In this document: one piece after another, positions 1 to 8,331 of the stretch | Layout of the letters: every line of letters starts with the position of its first letter | How positions within the stretch are numbered: the first letter of the stretch is position 1 | Source: Oxalobacteraceae bacterium | Lineage (GTDB): Bacteria > Pseudomonadota > Gammaproteobacteria > Burkholderiales > Burkholderiaceae_D | Length of the DNA: 64,000 bases | Assembly (NCBI GenBank): GCA_010024875.1 | Contig: RGFZ01000011.1 | Coordinates: 1-64,000, forward strand | Direction of reading: 5' to 3' | Notes under the pieces: generated by a model | The model's input: only the letters and a program-made list of their open reading frames with translations | Database searches by the model: none | What the model was told of the DNA's origin: nothing | Made by a program: the position numbers and the translations under genes

Positions 1-911
1 TATAGCGATCCTGATAGAAACTTTTGATATGCGAACTGATGTTTCTCCAAGGCCTTAAGAACTCCAGCCCCGGGATTCAGGGATTCAGTGTTGACGCATA
101 TATCATAAAATTCTTCGCTCTGCCCTCTGTTAAATAGAGCATCTGCGAGCTTTTCCTTTAGATCAGTCGATCCAATGAACGCCCCAACTGTAGCAAGCCC
201 AGCTATGATAATTGGTGAAAACATAGCGAGATATTTTCCAGAATGTGTCTTTGCTCCGTCATACTTTTGAAATTCATAACCTTGGGCATAACGCGAGGCA
301 ATTTTACTCATTTGCATACCAAAAAACAGACTGATTAATTTTGCCGGATGAGGTATTGCTGATGCAATTTTTGGGTTTTTAAAAAGAGATTTCGCCGTAT
401 TTAACAATCGATCCGAGGCAACTGTTGCGGGGGATCCTTGATAAAATATTGCAGAACCAAATAGACCAACTACAGCACTTCCGAGCGCATCAATCACACC
501 CGAAAACGGATTGACGCGGTGGCCATGAAAATAAGCACGATTTTCGGCAATATTATTCGCCCCGAGCTTGAATGCGTCTATGAATCCACTAATTTTTTCT
601 GACGATAAACCAGCCATCACGGTGAGCGCTTCGTCCATCTGTTTTTTATCTATTCTGCTTAACAGAGCAAGCATGCCGGGTTGCTTACCCAATTCCGGAA
701 TTGAAATTTTGCTGCCTTGGTACATGTTCACAAGACCGAAGACTCCTTTAACTAACATGTTGCCAAGAACACCCAAATCATCGTTGGGCAGATAAGCTCC
801 ATGGCCTGAGCGGCGGCCACCCGCATTGCCAACTGCTGGGACCTCCGTGCCAGGCGGAGCTGCCGCCGGGATATCGTCTCTCCTGGTCGCCGGATTTGTA
901 GGAATATTCAT
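1..911 (-). CDS. Unknown protein, 5' part only (cut by left edge)
   Basis: An uninterrupted reading frame runs leftwards from an ATG at 911 through the window edge, about 303 codons with no stop, so the C-terminus is missing. The first 45 or so residues are rich in Pro, Ala, Gly and Arg and look disordered; the rest alternates helical and hydrophobic stretches around residues 130-150 and 230-245. I recognise no domain. The DNA is visibly more AT-rich than the genes to its right, and Ile, Lys and Asn codons ending in A/T are common, which suggests acquisition by transfer. A disordered N-terminus before a helical body is seen in secreted effectors, but no secretion motif was identified, so that is only a thought. 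No strong ribosome binding site is visible. Confidence 0.6.
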   Translation of the reverse strand, partial: MNIPTNPATRRDDIPAAAPPGTEVPAVGNAGGRRSGHGAYLPNDDLGVLGNMLVKGVFGLVNMYQGSKISIPELGKQPGMLALLSRIDKKQMDEALTVMAGLSSEKISGFIDAFKLGANNIAENRAYFHGHRVNPFSGVIDALGSAVVGLFGSAIFYQGSPATVASDRLLNTAKSLFKNPKIASAIPHPAKLISLFFGMQMSKIASRYAQGYEFQKYDGAKTHSGKYLAMFSPIIIAGLATVGAFIGSTDLKEKLADALFNRGQSEEFYDICVNTESLNPGAGVLKALEKHQFAYQKFLSGSL

Positions 912-1372
912 TTATGCCCCTTATCAAGCTCTACTTGAGAGTGGCCTCTGTGCGGGAAATCTTTGGCTGATGGTGCAATATACAACTCACCTATTTGGTT
1001 TTATTTGTAAACGATGCACTATTCAGTGCACTAGGTATGTTGTTGATTTTTACGGAAACCAGCTTGGGTAGCTTGATCGCCGACGACCATGGGAATGAAC
1101 ATCGACTTGCAGCGCGAGAGGCGGCTAGCCGAGAGAGATAGGGGTTCTGGAATGACCAAAGCGATCAGAGCCTGATCGGTGTACGGGCATCCACAACAGT
1201 CAAGCCGCGGGCAAATCAACGTCGGGCAAGCAGGGGCCTGCAAGCTGCAACGCATACCATTCAACCATCTGAATATCAATGGGTGGGTTGCGCAACTTGT
1301 TTTCCTTCCGTTTTGGCGCAGCAGCGAGGGCGCGGTATTGCTGCGATCGCGCCCCGAGTTACACGACGATGG
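912..1372. other. 460-base intergenic stretch without a convincing gene
   Basis: It lies between the unknown left-edge gene and the HTH-like gene. Short frames on both strands look like chance: odd composition, no ribosome binding site, no family resemblance. The only ordered element seen is the inverted repeat at 1015-1030. Confidence 0.5.
1015..1030. promoter_or_regulatory. Inverted repeat, candidate operator of the left-edge gene
   Basis: TGCACT and AGTGCA form a perfect 6-base dyad around ATTC, about 100 bases upstream of the ATG at 911. Placement and symmetry fit a dimeric regulator site; no regulator is identified. Confidence 0.3.
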
Positions 1373-1666
1373 TCAGATAGCAGTTTTAGGTTTGAAATGC
1401 TTGTCACTGATTCTGAATTTTCCACGGCGGTCGCCCATCAGCTGCCGCAGCTCGGCGATCGACAGCGCGCTGACTTCATGCATGCGTATCAGCAGCGATG
1501 CCGTCACTGGTAAACGGCGATGGCGTATCTTGCTGATCACCGGCGGCGAGACCTCCAGCGCCCTTGAAAGCGCGGCATCGTTCTTCAGGTTCAGTTTACC
1601 GATCAGTGAAGCCAGCAGCTGATCCGGGTCATAGCGCTGCATCATCTGCACTTTCTCTTGTTCCAT
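1373..1666 (-). CDS. Small HTH-like protein (paralogue of the gene at 11388)
   Basis: About 97 residues if started at the ATG at 1666, which has GAGGA five bases upstream; a 17-residue longer form from 1717 is possible. Residues 12-80 resemble a lambda-repressor-like fold with short helices. It is clearly related to the protein at 11388-11720: both share the blocks LLIRM, EVS and MGDRR followed by KFR, and a YDP motif before the first helix. The family is common in Oxalobacteraceae-type genomes, in my recollection, without assigned function. DNA binding is inferred from the predicted helices only. It is alone on its strand, 114 bases below the Lrp gene. Confidence 0.65.
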   Translation of the reverse strand: MEQEKVQMMQRYDPDQLLASLIGKLNLKNDAALSRALEVSPPVISKIRHRRLPVTASLLIRMHEVSALSIAELRQLMGDRRGKFRISDKHFKPKTAI

Positions 1667-1780
1667 ACGTTCCTCATGCGAGTGTTGAAGTCGATGCGAT
1701 TCTGACCTCGTATCCATGGTTTATCTTGAGGCTCAACAACGCGAGTGGCACGTCGCAAAAATTCAGTAAGTCCTGCTGCT

Positions 1781-2260
1781 TCAGCGCAAACTACCACTGA
1801 TGGGCAACGCGGTCTTGTACTTCACCTGCTTCAAAGCGAAGCTCGATTTGATGTTCTTGATACCGGGGATACGGGTGAGGTTCTCAAGGATGAACCGCTC
1901 CAGCGCCTGCAGATCGGGGACGACGATGCGCAGCAGGTAGTCCTCATCGCCGGTCATCAGATAGACCTCCATGACTTCGTCGAAATGACTGACGGCTTTC
2001 TCAAAACGTTCCAGTGCTGCGGCTTCCTGCTTCTCCAGCGACACGCGGACGAATACGTTCACCTTCAGCCCCAGCGCATGCGGATCAACCAGCGCAACGT
2101 ACTTCGAGATCACGCCATCGTTCTCCAGTTTTTTCACGCGCGACAGTGTCGGCGAAGGCGAAAGGCTGACCTTGGCGGCCAACTCCACATTAGTCAGGCT
2201 GGCATCCTGCTGCAGCCATTTCAGCAGCTTCAGATCTGTTTTATCGAGATTTTCAAACAT
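1781..2260 (-). CDS. Lrp/AsnC-family transcriptional regulator
   Basis: 159 residues, normal for the family. Residues 1-60 form the winged HTH (TDLKLLKWLQQDASLTN, then the recognition helix around SPSPTLSRVKKLE), and residues 65-150 the RAM effector-binding domain, including GDEDYLLRIVVPD. It is divergent from the aceE-type gene, with 128 AT-rich bases between them. This layout matches mdeR-mdeB of Pseudomonas putida, in which an Lrp-type activator controls an E1 acting on 2-oxobutyrate from methionine. By analogy this regulator probably senses an amino acid or oxoacid and controls the facing gene. GGGAA lies just before the ATG. Confidence 0.9.
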   Translation of the reverse strand: MFENLDKTDLKLLKWLQQDASLTNVELAAKVSLSPSPTLSRVKKLENDGVISKYVALVDPHALGLKVNVFVRVSLEKQEAAALERFEKAVSHFDEVMEVYLMTGDEDYLLRIVVPDLQALERFILENLTRIPGIKNIKSSFALKQVKYKTALPISGSLR

Positions 2261-2288
2261 AAAGGTTCCCTAAAATAACTTTATCAAG

Positions 2289-2306
2289 CATTTTATGCTG
2301 CAAAAT
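2289..2306. promoter_or_regulatory. AT-rich dyad between lrp and aceE, candidate Lrp site
   Basis: ATTTT and AAAAT flank a 7-base centre in the divergent intergenic region. AT-rich imperfect dyads are typical Lrp-family sites. No -10/-35 pair is clear enough to call. Confidence 0.35.
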
Positions 2307-2388
2307 ATGATTCAGGCGAAGTTTTTCAGCAGCATCTGCCGCCCCAATTGTCGTAACGTTATGGCATTCATCTTCCCTACTTCGCGCC

Positions 2389-5085
2389 ATGGACATGAGC
2401 ACTCCGGACCACCTGGTACGTCACATCGATATCGACGAGCAGGAAACCGCAGAATGGATCGCCGCCCTCCAATCCGTTCTTGATACCTCTGGCCCTGAGC
2501 GTGCTCGCTTCCTGCTCTCGCAACTCGCCTCGGCTGCTCGCGAGCGCGGCCTCAACTGGCGCGCTGCACGCATTACGCCCTATGTGAACACCATTCGCGC
2601 GACGGAAGAACCGCCCTATCCCGGCGGTTCAGATGCGGTGGACATGGAAGAGCGCATCGCCAGCATCCTGCGCTGGAATGCGCTGGCGATGGTGGTGCGT
2701 GCCAATCGCGCGCATGGCGAACTGGGCGGACATATCGCCAGCTATGCATCTGCGGCCGATCTGTTCGAAGTCGGCTTCAATCATTTCTTCCGTGCGCGCA
2801 GCGGCGATTTCGACGGCGATCTGATCTACTTCCAGCCTCATTCCGCGCCGGGTATCTATGCTCGCGCGTTTCTCGAAGGCCGTCTGACCGAGGATGATCT
2901 CGGACATTATCGGCAGGAGATCACGGCGAAGTCGCTCGGACATCAGGGCTTGTCTTCATATCCGCATCCCTGGTTGATGCCGACATTCTGGCAATTCCCG
3001 ACTGGCTCGATGGGCATCGGTCCGATCAGCGCGATCTATCAGGCGCGATTCATGCGCTACCTCGAGCATCGCGGCCTGATGGAACCGCAGCCGCGCAAGG
3101 TGTGGGGCGTGTTCGGTGATGGCGAGATGGATGAGCCGGAGTCGCTTGCCGCGCTGTCGCTGGCCTCGCGCGAAAAGCTTGACAATCTGGTGTTCGTCAT
3201 CAACTGCAATCTGCAACGTCTGGACGGTCCCGTGCGCGGCAATGGGCATATCGTCGATGAGCTCGAAACCATTTTTGGCGGCGCCGGCTGGAATGTGATC
3301 AAACTATTGTGGGGGTCGGACTGGGACCCACTGTTTGCGCGAGATATCACTGGCGAGCTGGTGGATGCACTCAACCGCACGGTCGATGGTCAGCTGCAGA
3401 CCTTTGCCGCTCATGATGGGGCATTCAACCGCGAGCACTTCTTCGGACAAAACCCTGCGCTGCAGGCGATTGGCGCAACCCTGACCGATGAAGAGATCGA
3501 CCGGCTAAGACGTGGCGGTCATGATCTGCGCAAGATTTTTGCCGCCTACCACGCCGCGCATCATCATCGCGGGGGACCCACCGTGATCCTTGCGCAAACC
3601 AAAAAAGGCTTTGGCATGGGGACCGCCGGTCAAGGCAAGATGACCACCCACCAGCAAAAGAAGCTCGAGCTGCAAGACCTGCTCGAATTCCGCGACCGCT
3701 TCAAGCTGCCGCTGAGCGACGAACAGGTCGATCAGCTGGAGTTTTACAAACCTTCGCCTGACAGCCCCGAGATGCGTCACTTGCAGGAGCGCCGCGCCGC
3801 GCTCGGCGGTTATGTGCCGAAGCGGATCACCACGGGCAGTACGCTGGAGGTGCCCTCGCTGGCGGCGCATGCGCAGTTCGCACTTGATGCCGGCGGCAAG
3901 GAAATGTCGACCACGATGGCGCTGGTGCGGATGATGGGCAATCTGCTGAAAGACGAGCATCTCGGCAAGCATGTGGTGCCCATCGTCGCCGATGAAGCGC
4001 GTACCTTTGGTATGGCCAACCTCTTTCGTCAGGTCGGCATCTATTCGGCGCAGGGACAGCTGTACGAACCGGAAGACATCGGCTCGATACTTTCATATCG
4101 CGAAGCCAAGGATGGCCAGATTCTTGAAGAGGGTATCAGCGAGGCTGGCGCAATTTCGTCATGGACCGCAGCGGCCACCAGCTACTCGGTGCACGGGCTG
4201 CCTATGCTGCCCTTTTACATCTACTACTCGATGTTCGGTTTTCAGCGCATCGGCGACCTGATCTGGGCGGCCGCCGACCAGCGCGCACGCGGCTTCTTGA
4301 TCGGCGCCACATCAGGCCGCACCACCCTTGGTGGCGAGGGATTGCAGCATCAAGATGGCAGCAGCCATCTGGTAGCGGCCACGGTACCGAACTGCGTGTC
4401 GTACGATCCGGCTTATGCGTATGAGCTAGCCGTGATCATCGACGAAGGCATGCAGCGCATGCTGGCACGCAATGAGGATGTTTTTTATTACGTGACTGTG
4501 ACCAACGAGAATGAAGCACAGCCAAGCATGCCCGAGTCGATGGAAGGACTGCGCGAGGGCATATTACGCGGCATGTATTGCGTATCACCCTGTCAGCAGC
4601 CGCAAGTCAGGTTGCTCGGCGCAGGCCCTTTGCTGAAAGAAGCGATGGCCGCTGCCGATCTGCTGGAGGGCATTTTCTCGGTGCGTACCGAGGTTTGGAG
4701 CGTCACTAGCTTCTCCGAGCTCGCGCGTGATGGCATCGCCTGTGAACGTGAGCGTCGCTTGCAACAAACCAGCAGCGAAGCCTGGGTCACTCGGCAGCTA
4801 GGCGACAGTAATGCGCCCGTCATTGCGGTATCCGACTATGTGCGTGCGGTACCAGAGAGCATCCGCGCCTTCGTGCCCGCGCGCTATGTGACGCTGGGCA
4901 CAGACGGCTTCGGGCGCAGCGATACGCGTGCGCGCTTGCGGGATTTGTTCGAGGTCGATGCAAAATGGATCGCATACACCGCGCTGTGCGAAGTGTTCGC
5001 CAGCTCCAAAACGGCTGCCGAGATGCGCGCAATCGCCGCGCGGCTGGAACTGGATATCGACAAGCCGCTGGCCTCGACCATCTGA
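2389..5085 (+). CDS. aceE: Pyruvate dehydrogenase E1-type, homodimeric 2-oxoacid dehydrogenase
   Basis: 898 residues, the length of homodimeric AceE. The TPP motif starts with GDGEMDEPES near residue 243 and ends with NCNLQRLDGP. E1 decarboxylates a 2-oxoacid on TPP and acetylates the lipoyl domain of an E2. No E2 (aceF) or E3 (lpd) gene is alongside, unlike a normal pdh operon, and an Lrp regulator faces it. That context points to an MdeB-like E1 for 2-oxobutyrate or another amino-acid-derived oxoacid that borrows E2/E3 encoded elsewhere. Substrate is inferred from context. The ATG at 2389 has no obvious ribosome binding site; MSTPDH at 2395 is an alternative. It converges with the next gene, one base apart. 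Confidence 0.9.
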   Translation: MDMSTPDHLVRHIDIDEQETAEWIAALQSVLDTSGPERARFLLSQLASAARERGLNWRAARITPYVNTIRATEEPPYPGGSDAVDMEERIASILRWNALAMVVRANRAHGELGGHIASYASAADLFEVGFNHFFRARSGDFDGDLIYFQPHSAPGIYARAFLEGRLTEDDLGHYRQEITAKSLGHQGLSSYPHPWLMPTFWQFPTGSMGIGPISAIYQARFMRYLEHRGLMEPQPRKVWGVFGDGEMDEPESLAALSLASREKLDNLVFVINCNLQRLDGPVRGNGHIVDELETIFGGAGWNVIKLLWGSDWDPLFARDITGELVDALNRTVDGQLQTFAAHDGAFNREHFFGQNPALQAIGATLTDEEIDRLRRGGHDLRKIFAAYHAAHHHRGGPTVILAQTKKGFGMGTAGQGKMTTHQQKKLELQDLLEFRDRFKLPLSDEQVDQLEFYKPSPDSPEMRHLQERRAALGGYVPKRITTGSTLEVPSLAAHAQFALDAGGKEMSTTMALVRMMGNLLKDEHLGKHVVPIVADEARTFGMANLFRQVGIYSAQGQLYEPEDIGSILSYREAKDGQILEEGISEAGAISSWTAAATSYSVHGLPMLPFYIYYSMFGFQRIGDLIWAAADQRARGFLIGATSGRTTLGGEGLQHQDGSSHLVAATVPNCVSYDPAYAYELAVIIDEGMQRMLARNEDVFYYVTVTNENEAQPSMPESMEGLREGILRGMYCVSPCQQPQVRLLGAGPLLKEAMAAADLLEGIFSVRTEVWSVTSFSELARDGIACERERRLQQTSSEAWVTRQLGDSNAPVIAVSDYVRAVPESIRAFVPARYVTLGTDGFGRSDTRARLRDLFEVDAKWIAYTALCEVFASSKTAAEMRAIAARLELDIDKPLASTI

Positions 5086-5086
5086 A

Positions 5087-6421
5087 CTAGCCGAACACTT
5101 GCTCCATCTCGCGCCGGAATTTGACTGCCGGCGAGTTGGCATCAAAGGCGACGTCATTCCAGCCGACCACAGCGCCCGCTGTGACTGCGCGCACGAGCTT
5201 CACGCCATGTGCCAGCCCCAGCGGAAGACCACCCAGTGCCAGTGATTCCTTCGCGGGTAACAGCTTCCCATAGACTGTAAATCCGCCCTCGCCATCGAGC
5301 ATCTCGCCAGCCGCCAGATCGCGCTTCGCAGTGGCAACCACATCGCCGTTCCAGCAGACTGGCGCGCCGGTCGCTTCATGGCGCACACCGACTGAGGCCA
5401 CACTGATGCCCAGTTCCAGGCCGATCAGGTGATAGGGCTTGTACATCGAGGAGTACTGTCCGCTAGGATCGGTGAGCAAACCGTATTCCTTGAAGCATCG
5501 CGCGACATAGTCGCTGTCGGCGGCAAAGGTCACATAGACCCCCCAGCGCAAGTCACGGAATACGGGCCGAACGTCGCGCTCGACACTGGAAATGACCTCG
5601 ACCTGTCCGCGCACATCAAGAATGCCGCCGTCCGATTGCGGTTTCAGGATGCGGGCAAGATCATCGACCCCAACGGGTGGAAAGCGCAATCCGTGCGGTG
5701 CGGACAAACCCGTCGCATTCGCGACCGACGCCATTTCAATCGCGCTCTTGGTACCGTCGAGGAAGCTGTTGAACATTTGCGCATTCATGCCGCCGCGCTT
5801 CGCATCCTCTGGCGTTAAACCGTAATGCTGCCAGACCGTTTCTGGTGTGGAGGCGTGATAGCTGGGCAGGTATTTCGTGCCCTTCCCCGCAGCGACAACT
5901 GAAAAACCGGCAGCGCGTGCCCAGTCGACCATCTCGCAGATCAGCGCGGGCTGATCACCATACGCGAGCGTATAAACGATACCTGCCTCATCAGCACGAC
6001 GCTTCAACAATGGCCCAGCCAGCGCGTCGGCTTCGACATTCACCATCACGATATGCTTCTTGTGCTCGCAGCAGGCCAGCACATGCGCAATACCGATCGC
6101 GGGATTGCCGGTGGCATCGATGATGATGTCGACATAGGGCGAGGTAATCAGCGCCATGCCGTTGTCGATGATCGCGGTATTGCCCTGCTTCGCTGCCTGC
6201 TCTAGTGAGCTGGCAGCAAAAAAATCATCCTTCCAGCCCACGTTGCGCAACGCCGCTTTTGCGCGATCCGGTGACAAGTCCGCAATACCCACCATGTGAA
6301 TGCCGGGTGTACGCGGTACTTGCGACAGGTACATCGAACCGAACTTGCCGGCGCCAATCATGCCGACGCGCAAAGGCTTGCCGTCTGCAGCCAGCCGCTG
6401 CAGTTTTGCGTAAAGATTCAT
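5087..6421 (-). CDS. NAD(P)-binding SAF-domain oxidoreductase, homoserine-dehydrogenase-like
   Basis: 444 residues from the ATG at 6421, eight bases below the stop of the dioxygenase gene, so the two are co-transcribed. A longer frame upstream overlaps that gene and has no family-like sequence. Residues 17-35 form a Rossmann start, VGMIGAGKFG. The middle follows the homoserine dehydrogenase-like fold, and residues near 385-425 form a SAF domain (KRDLAAGEMLDGEGGF). Members of this family are known as putative dehydrogenases with uncertain substrates; SAF domains bind sugar or sialic-acid-like ligands. With the EctD-like hydroxylase and GntR upstream, a catabolic hydroxylate-then-oxidise route is plausible but inferred. 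Confidence 0.85.
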   Translation of the reverse strand: MNLYAKLQRLAADGKPLRVGMIGAGKFGSMYLSQVPRTPGIHMVGIADLSPDRAKAALRNVGWKDDFFAASSLEQAAKQGNTAIIDNGMALITSPYVDIIIDATGNPAIGIAHVLACCEHKKHIVMVNVEADALAGPLLKRRADEAGIVYTLAYGDQPALICEMVDWARAAGFSVVAAGKGTKYLPSYHASTPETVWQHYGLTPEDAKRGGMNAQMFNSFLDGTKSAIEMASVANATGLSAPHGLRFPPVGVDDLARILKPQSDGGILDVRGQVEVISSVERDVRPVFRDLRWGVYVTFAADSDYVARCFKEYGLLTDPSGQYSSMYKPYHLIGLELGISVASVGVRHEATGAPVCWNGDVVATAKRDLAAGEMLDGEGGFTVYGKLLPAKESLALGGLPLGLAHGVKLVRAVTAGAVVGWNDVAFDANSPAVKFRREMEQVFG

Positions 6422-6428
6422 GATGGCC

Positions 6429-7280
6429 TCAGGCAGCCTGACCGTCAGGGATGCCGTACAGCTCGGAGGCCGGGGTGCCCTCTTTCCAGGGCAGATCAAC
6501 CGGGTAATCCTTGAGCAGGCAATCGTCAGGCAGACACTCGATCGCATCGAACTGGCGATGTGCGATGTAGCCGGGACGCTTGAAGCGGCGGATATGATTC
6601 GACACGGCGCACAGGCTCAGATAGACCGAGACACGGTTCCATGGCGAGAGATTGGGCGATGACGCATGCACCAAACAGCCATGGAACATGATCATTGAAC
6701 CAGCCGGCCCCTTGGGCGCGACGATGCCGCCCTTATCGACCAAGGTGCGAATGTTGTCATTACTGATGGTCCACAGCGGGTAGCTGGTGGTCGAGGTGTC
6801 GTGCCCCGCTTCCAGCGCGCCCATTTTGTGGCTGCCGGGGATGAACATCAGCGGACCGTTGAATTCATTCACCTCGTCGAGAAAGATCGCGACATTCATC
6901 GCGCGCGCGTCGGGCATCGCATCATCATTCAACCAAGTGCCGTAATCCTGATGCCACTGCCAGACATCGCCATCAAAGGCCATCTTGCCGTTGATCTTAA
7001 ATTGATGCATGTAGAGCTTTTCCTCGAACAGCTGCTCGACCGGCGCAATCATGCGCGGATGACGCGCAAGCCTGGCGAACGGTGCGCTGTACATGTGCGC
7101 CGCGAAGTTTGTGCGGACCGAGGTCTTGCCTTTTTCGCGGATGTTCTCAGGGCGATCCTGCGCATACAGGCGTGGCACTTCATCGGTAAGTTTTTTTACT
7201 TCTTCCGGTGTGAAATGCGAAGGGAAGAATAGATAGCCGTCGCGGTCGAACTGCTCCAGTTGTTGTTGAGTGAGTTTCAT
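6429..7280 (-). CDS. PhyH/EctD-like Fe(II)/2-oxoglutarate dioxygenase
   Basis: 283 residues, the length of the phytanoyl-CoA dioxygenase / ectoine hydroxylase family. The metal triad is visible: His110 and Asp112 in WQWHQDYGTW and His205 in LVHASSPN, with Arg216 (WNRVSVY) placed to hold 2-oxoglutarate. These enzymes hydroxylate an unactivated carbon using O2 and 2-oxoglutarate. No ectoine biosynthesis gene is nearby, so it is probably not EctD itself; many paralogues have unknown substrates. AAAGGAG lies at good spacing before the ATG. It is first in an operon with the SAF oxidoreductase and follows the GntR gene by 71 bases. Confidence 0.9.
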   Translation of the reverse strand: MKLTQQQLEQFDRDGYLFFPSHFTPEEVKKLTDEVPRLYAQDRPENIREKGKTSVRTNFAAHMYSAPFARLARHPRMIAPVEQLFEEKLYMHQFKINGKMAFDGDVWQWHQDYGTWLNDDAMPDARAMNVAIFLDEVNEFNGPLMFIPGSHKMGALEAGHDTSTTSYPLWTISNDNIRTLVDKGGIVAPKGPAGSMIMFHGCLVHASSPNLSPWNRVSVYLSLCAVSNHIRRFKRPGYIAHRQFDAIECLPDDCLLKDYPVDLPWKEGTPASELYGIPDGQAA

Positions 7281-7351
7281 CTCGATCTCCTTTGATTATT
7301 TCCGTTGTTCTGGTAGTTGTTTCGTTCGTTTCGTTGTTAGGCCTGCTTGTG

Positions 7352-8032
7352 TCAGGCAGGCTGCTTGTCCTGTTCAGCCAGGCTGCTGACTCGCGCCACC
7401 AGCGTGCGCCCTGCGTTCTCGCAGTGATGCAGTGCCAGCTGCTGCGCGGCGCTGTCATCGCCCTCGAGTATGGCTTGCAGCATGCGCTCATGCTCATCCC
7501 AGATCGCCGCGCGCGCGCCGACTTGGCTCAGCGTCGCGCCCATGATGCGGCGAATATGGCTCCAATGCCGCTCGGCGCTTTGCACCAGTACCGGATTACC
7601 CGCTGCTTCATAAATTGCGCGATGGAAGGCTAAATCAGCCTCGATCATGCTGCTCAGGTCTTTGCCGCGTGAGGCATCGCGACCGCCAGTGACGAGCTTG
7701 GGCGAGAGTCGCGCACGACGGCGCGCTGCCTCGCGTGCGGCTAGTCCATCCAGCACCGAGCGCACCTGATACAGATTGGCGATGTGATCCACCGTCAGCG
7801 TCGCGACCATCACGCCGCGCCCGCCGGCATCGATCACTAGACCGTCACGCTTGAGCAGCAGCAGGGCCTGCAAGACGGGCTGTCGGGACACCGAGAGGCT
7901 CTCAGCCAGCGCCTCCTGCGTGATGCGTTGGCCAGCCTTGAAACGGCCGTCGCAGATCGCATCGAGAATGGCCTGGTAGGCCTGCTCGGCGAGGTCAGGG
8001 GCGACGGCGATGGGGGAAATAGGGGCAAGCAC
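7352..8032 (-). CDS. GntR-family (FCD domain) transcriptional regulator
   Basis: 226 residues. Residues 12-75 are the GntR winged HTH (RITQEALAESLSVSRQPV) and residues 90-215 the FCD effector domain with its helical metal-binding pattern (DLAFHRAIYEAAGN). FadR-type GntR proteins are usually repressors released by a small acid. A perfect 14-base palindrome sits 24 bases above the start codon, typical of autoregulation. Same-strand genes lie on both sides: the dioxygenase/SAF pair downstream and the C5-dicarboxyl-CoA genes upstream. It may control either or both. Confidence 0.9.
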   Translation of the reverse strand: MLAPISPIAVAPDLAEQAYQAILDAICDGRFKAGQRITQEALAESLSVSRQPVLQALLLLKRDGLVIDAGGRGVMVATLTVDHIANLYQVRSVLDGLAAREAARRRARLSPKLVTGGRDASRGKDLSSMIEADLAFHRAIYEAAGNPVLVQSAERHWSHIRRIMGATLSQVGARAAIWDEHERMLQAILEGDDSAAQQLALHHCENAGRTLVARVSSLAEQDKQPA

Positions 8033-8055
8033 GGACGCGGTTGATCAGTTCTGTC

Positions 8056-8069
8056 TTCTGTATACAGAA
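8056..8069. promoter_or_regulatory. Perfect palindrome, candidate GntR operator
   Basis: TTCTGTATACAGAA is self-complementary over all 14 bases and lies just upstream of the gntR start. FadR-type GntR sites are short palindromes centred on a GTATAC-like core, so this is very likely the autoregulatory operator. Confidence 0.65.
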
Positions 8070-8331
8070 TACATGACTGCAGAGACCAGCACAAGCGAGT
8101 CGCTGCTGAGGTCCGGGACCTAGGAAAAAAGATCTTAAAAAACAGGCTGTTAAGTCTTGCCCTCAGGAGCAAGGTCCATAGCGTTGCAAGACAAAACACG
8201 AACGTGACTGGATCCCGCCATGCGCCAGGATGACGAGGGAGAGGCTGCGGGTTCTGCCACTGTCCTCTCAGGGCAAGCCGGGATCCCGTGTCTTCTCGCC
8301 TGCGTCTCGAACCGGTACTGAGCAGCGCTCC
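8070..8331. other. Intergenic region between the CitE-like and GntR genes
   Basis: No gene supported. GGATCCCGCC near 8211 and GCCGGGATCC near 8277 form a spaced inverted repeat with a central GC-rich stretch, reminiscent of short REP-like intergenic elements. A frame reading through it has no recognisable protein. Confidence 0.35.

Noticed and set aside
1031-1279. 82-codon minus-strand frame in the left intergenic region
   Set aside because: Cys- and Leu-rich chance composition, no ribosome binding site, and no transposase-like motif when checked as a mobile-element remnant.
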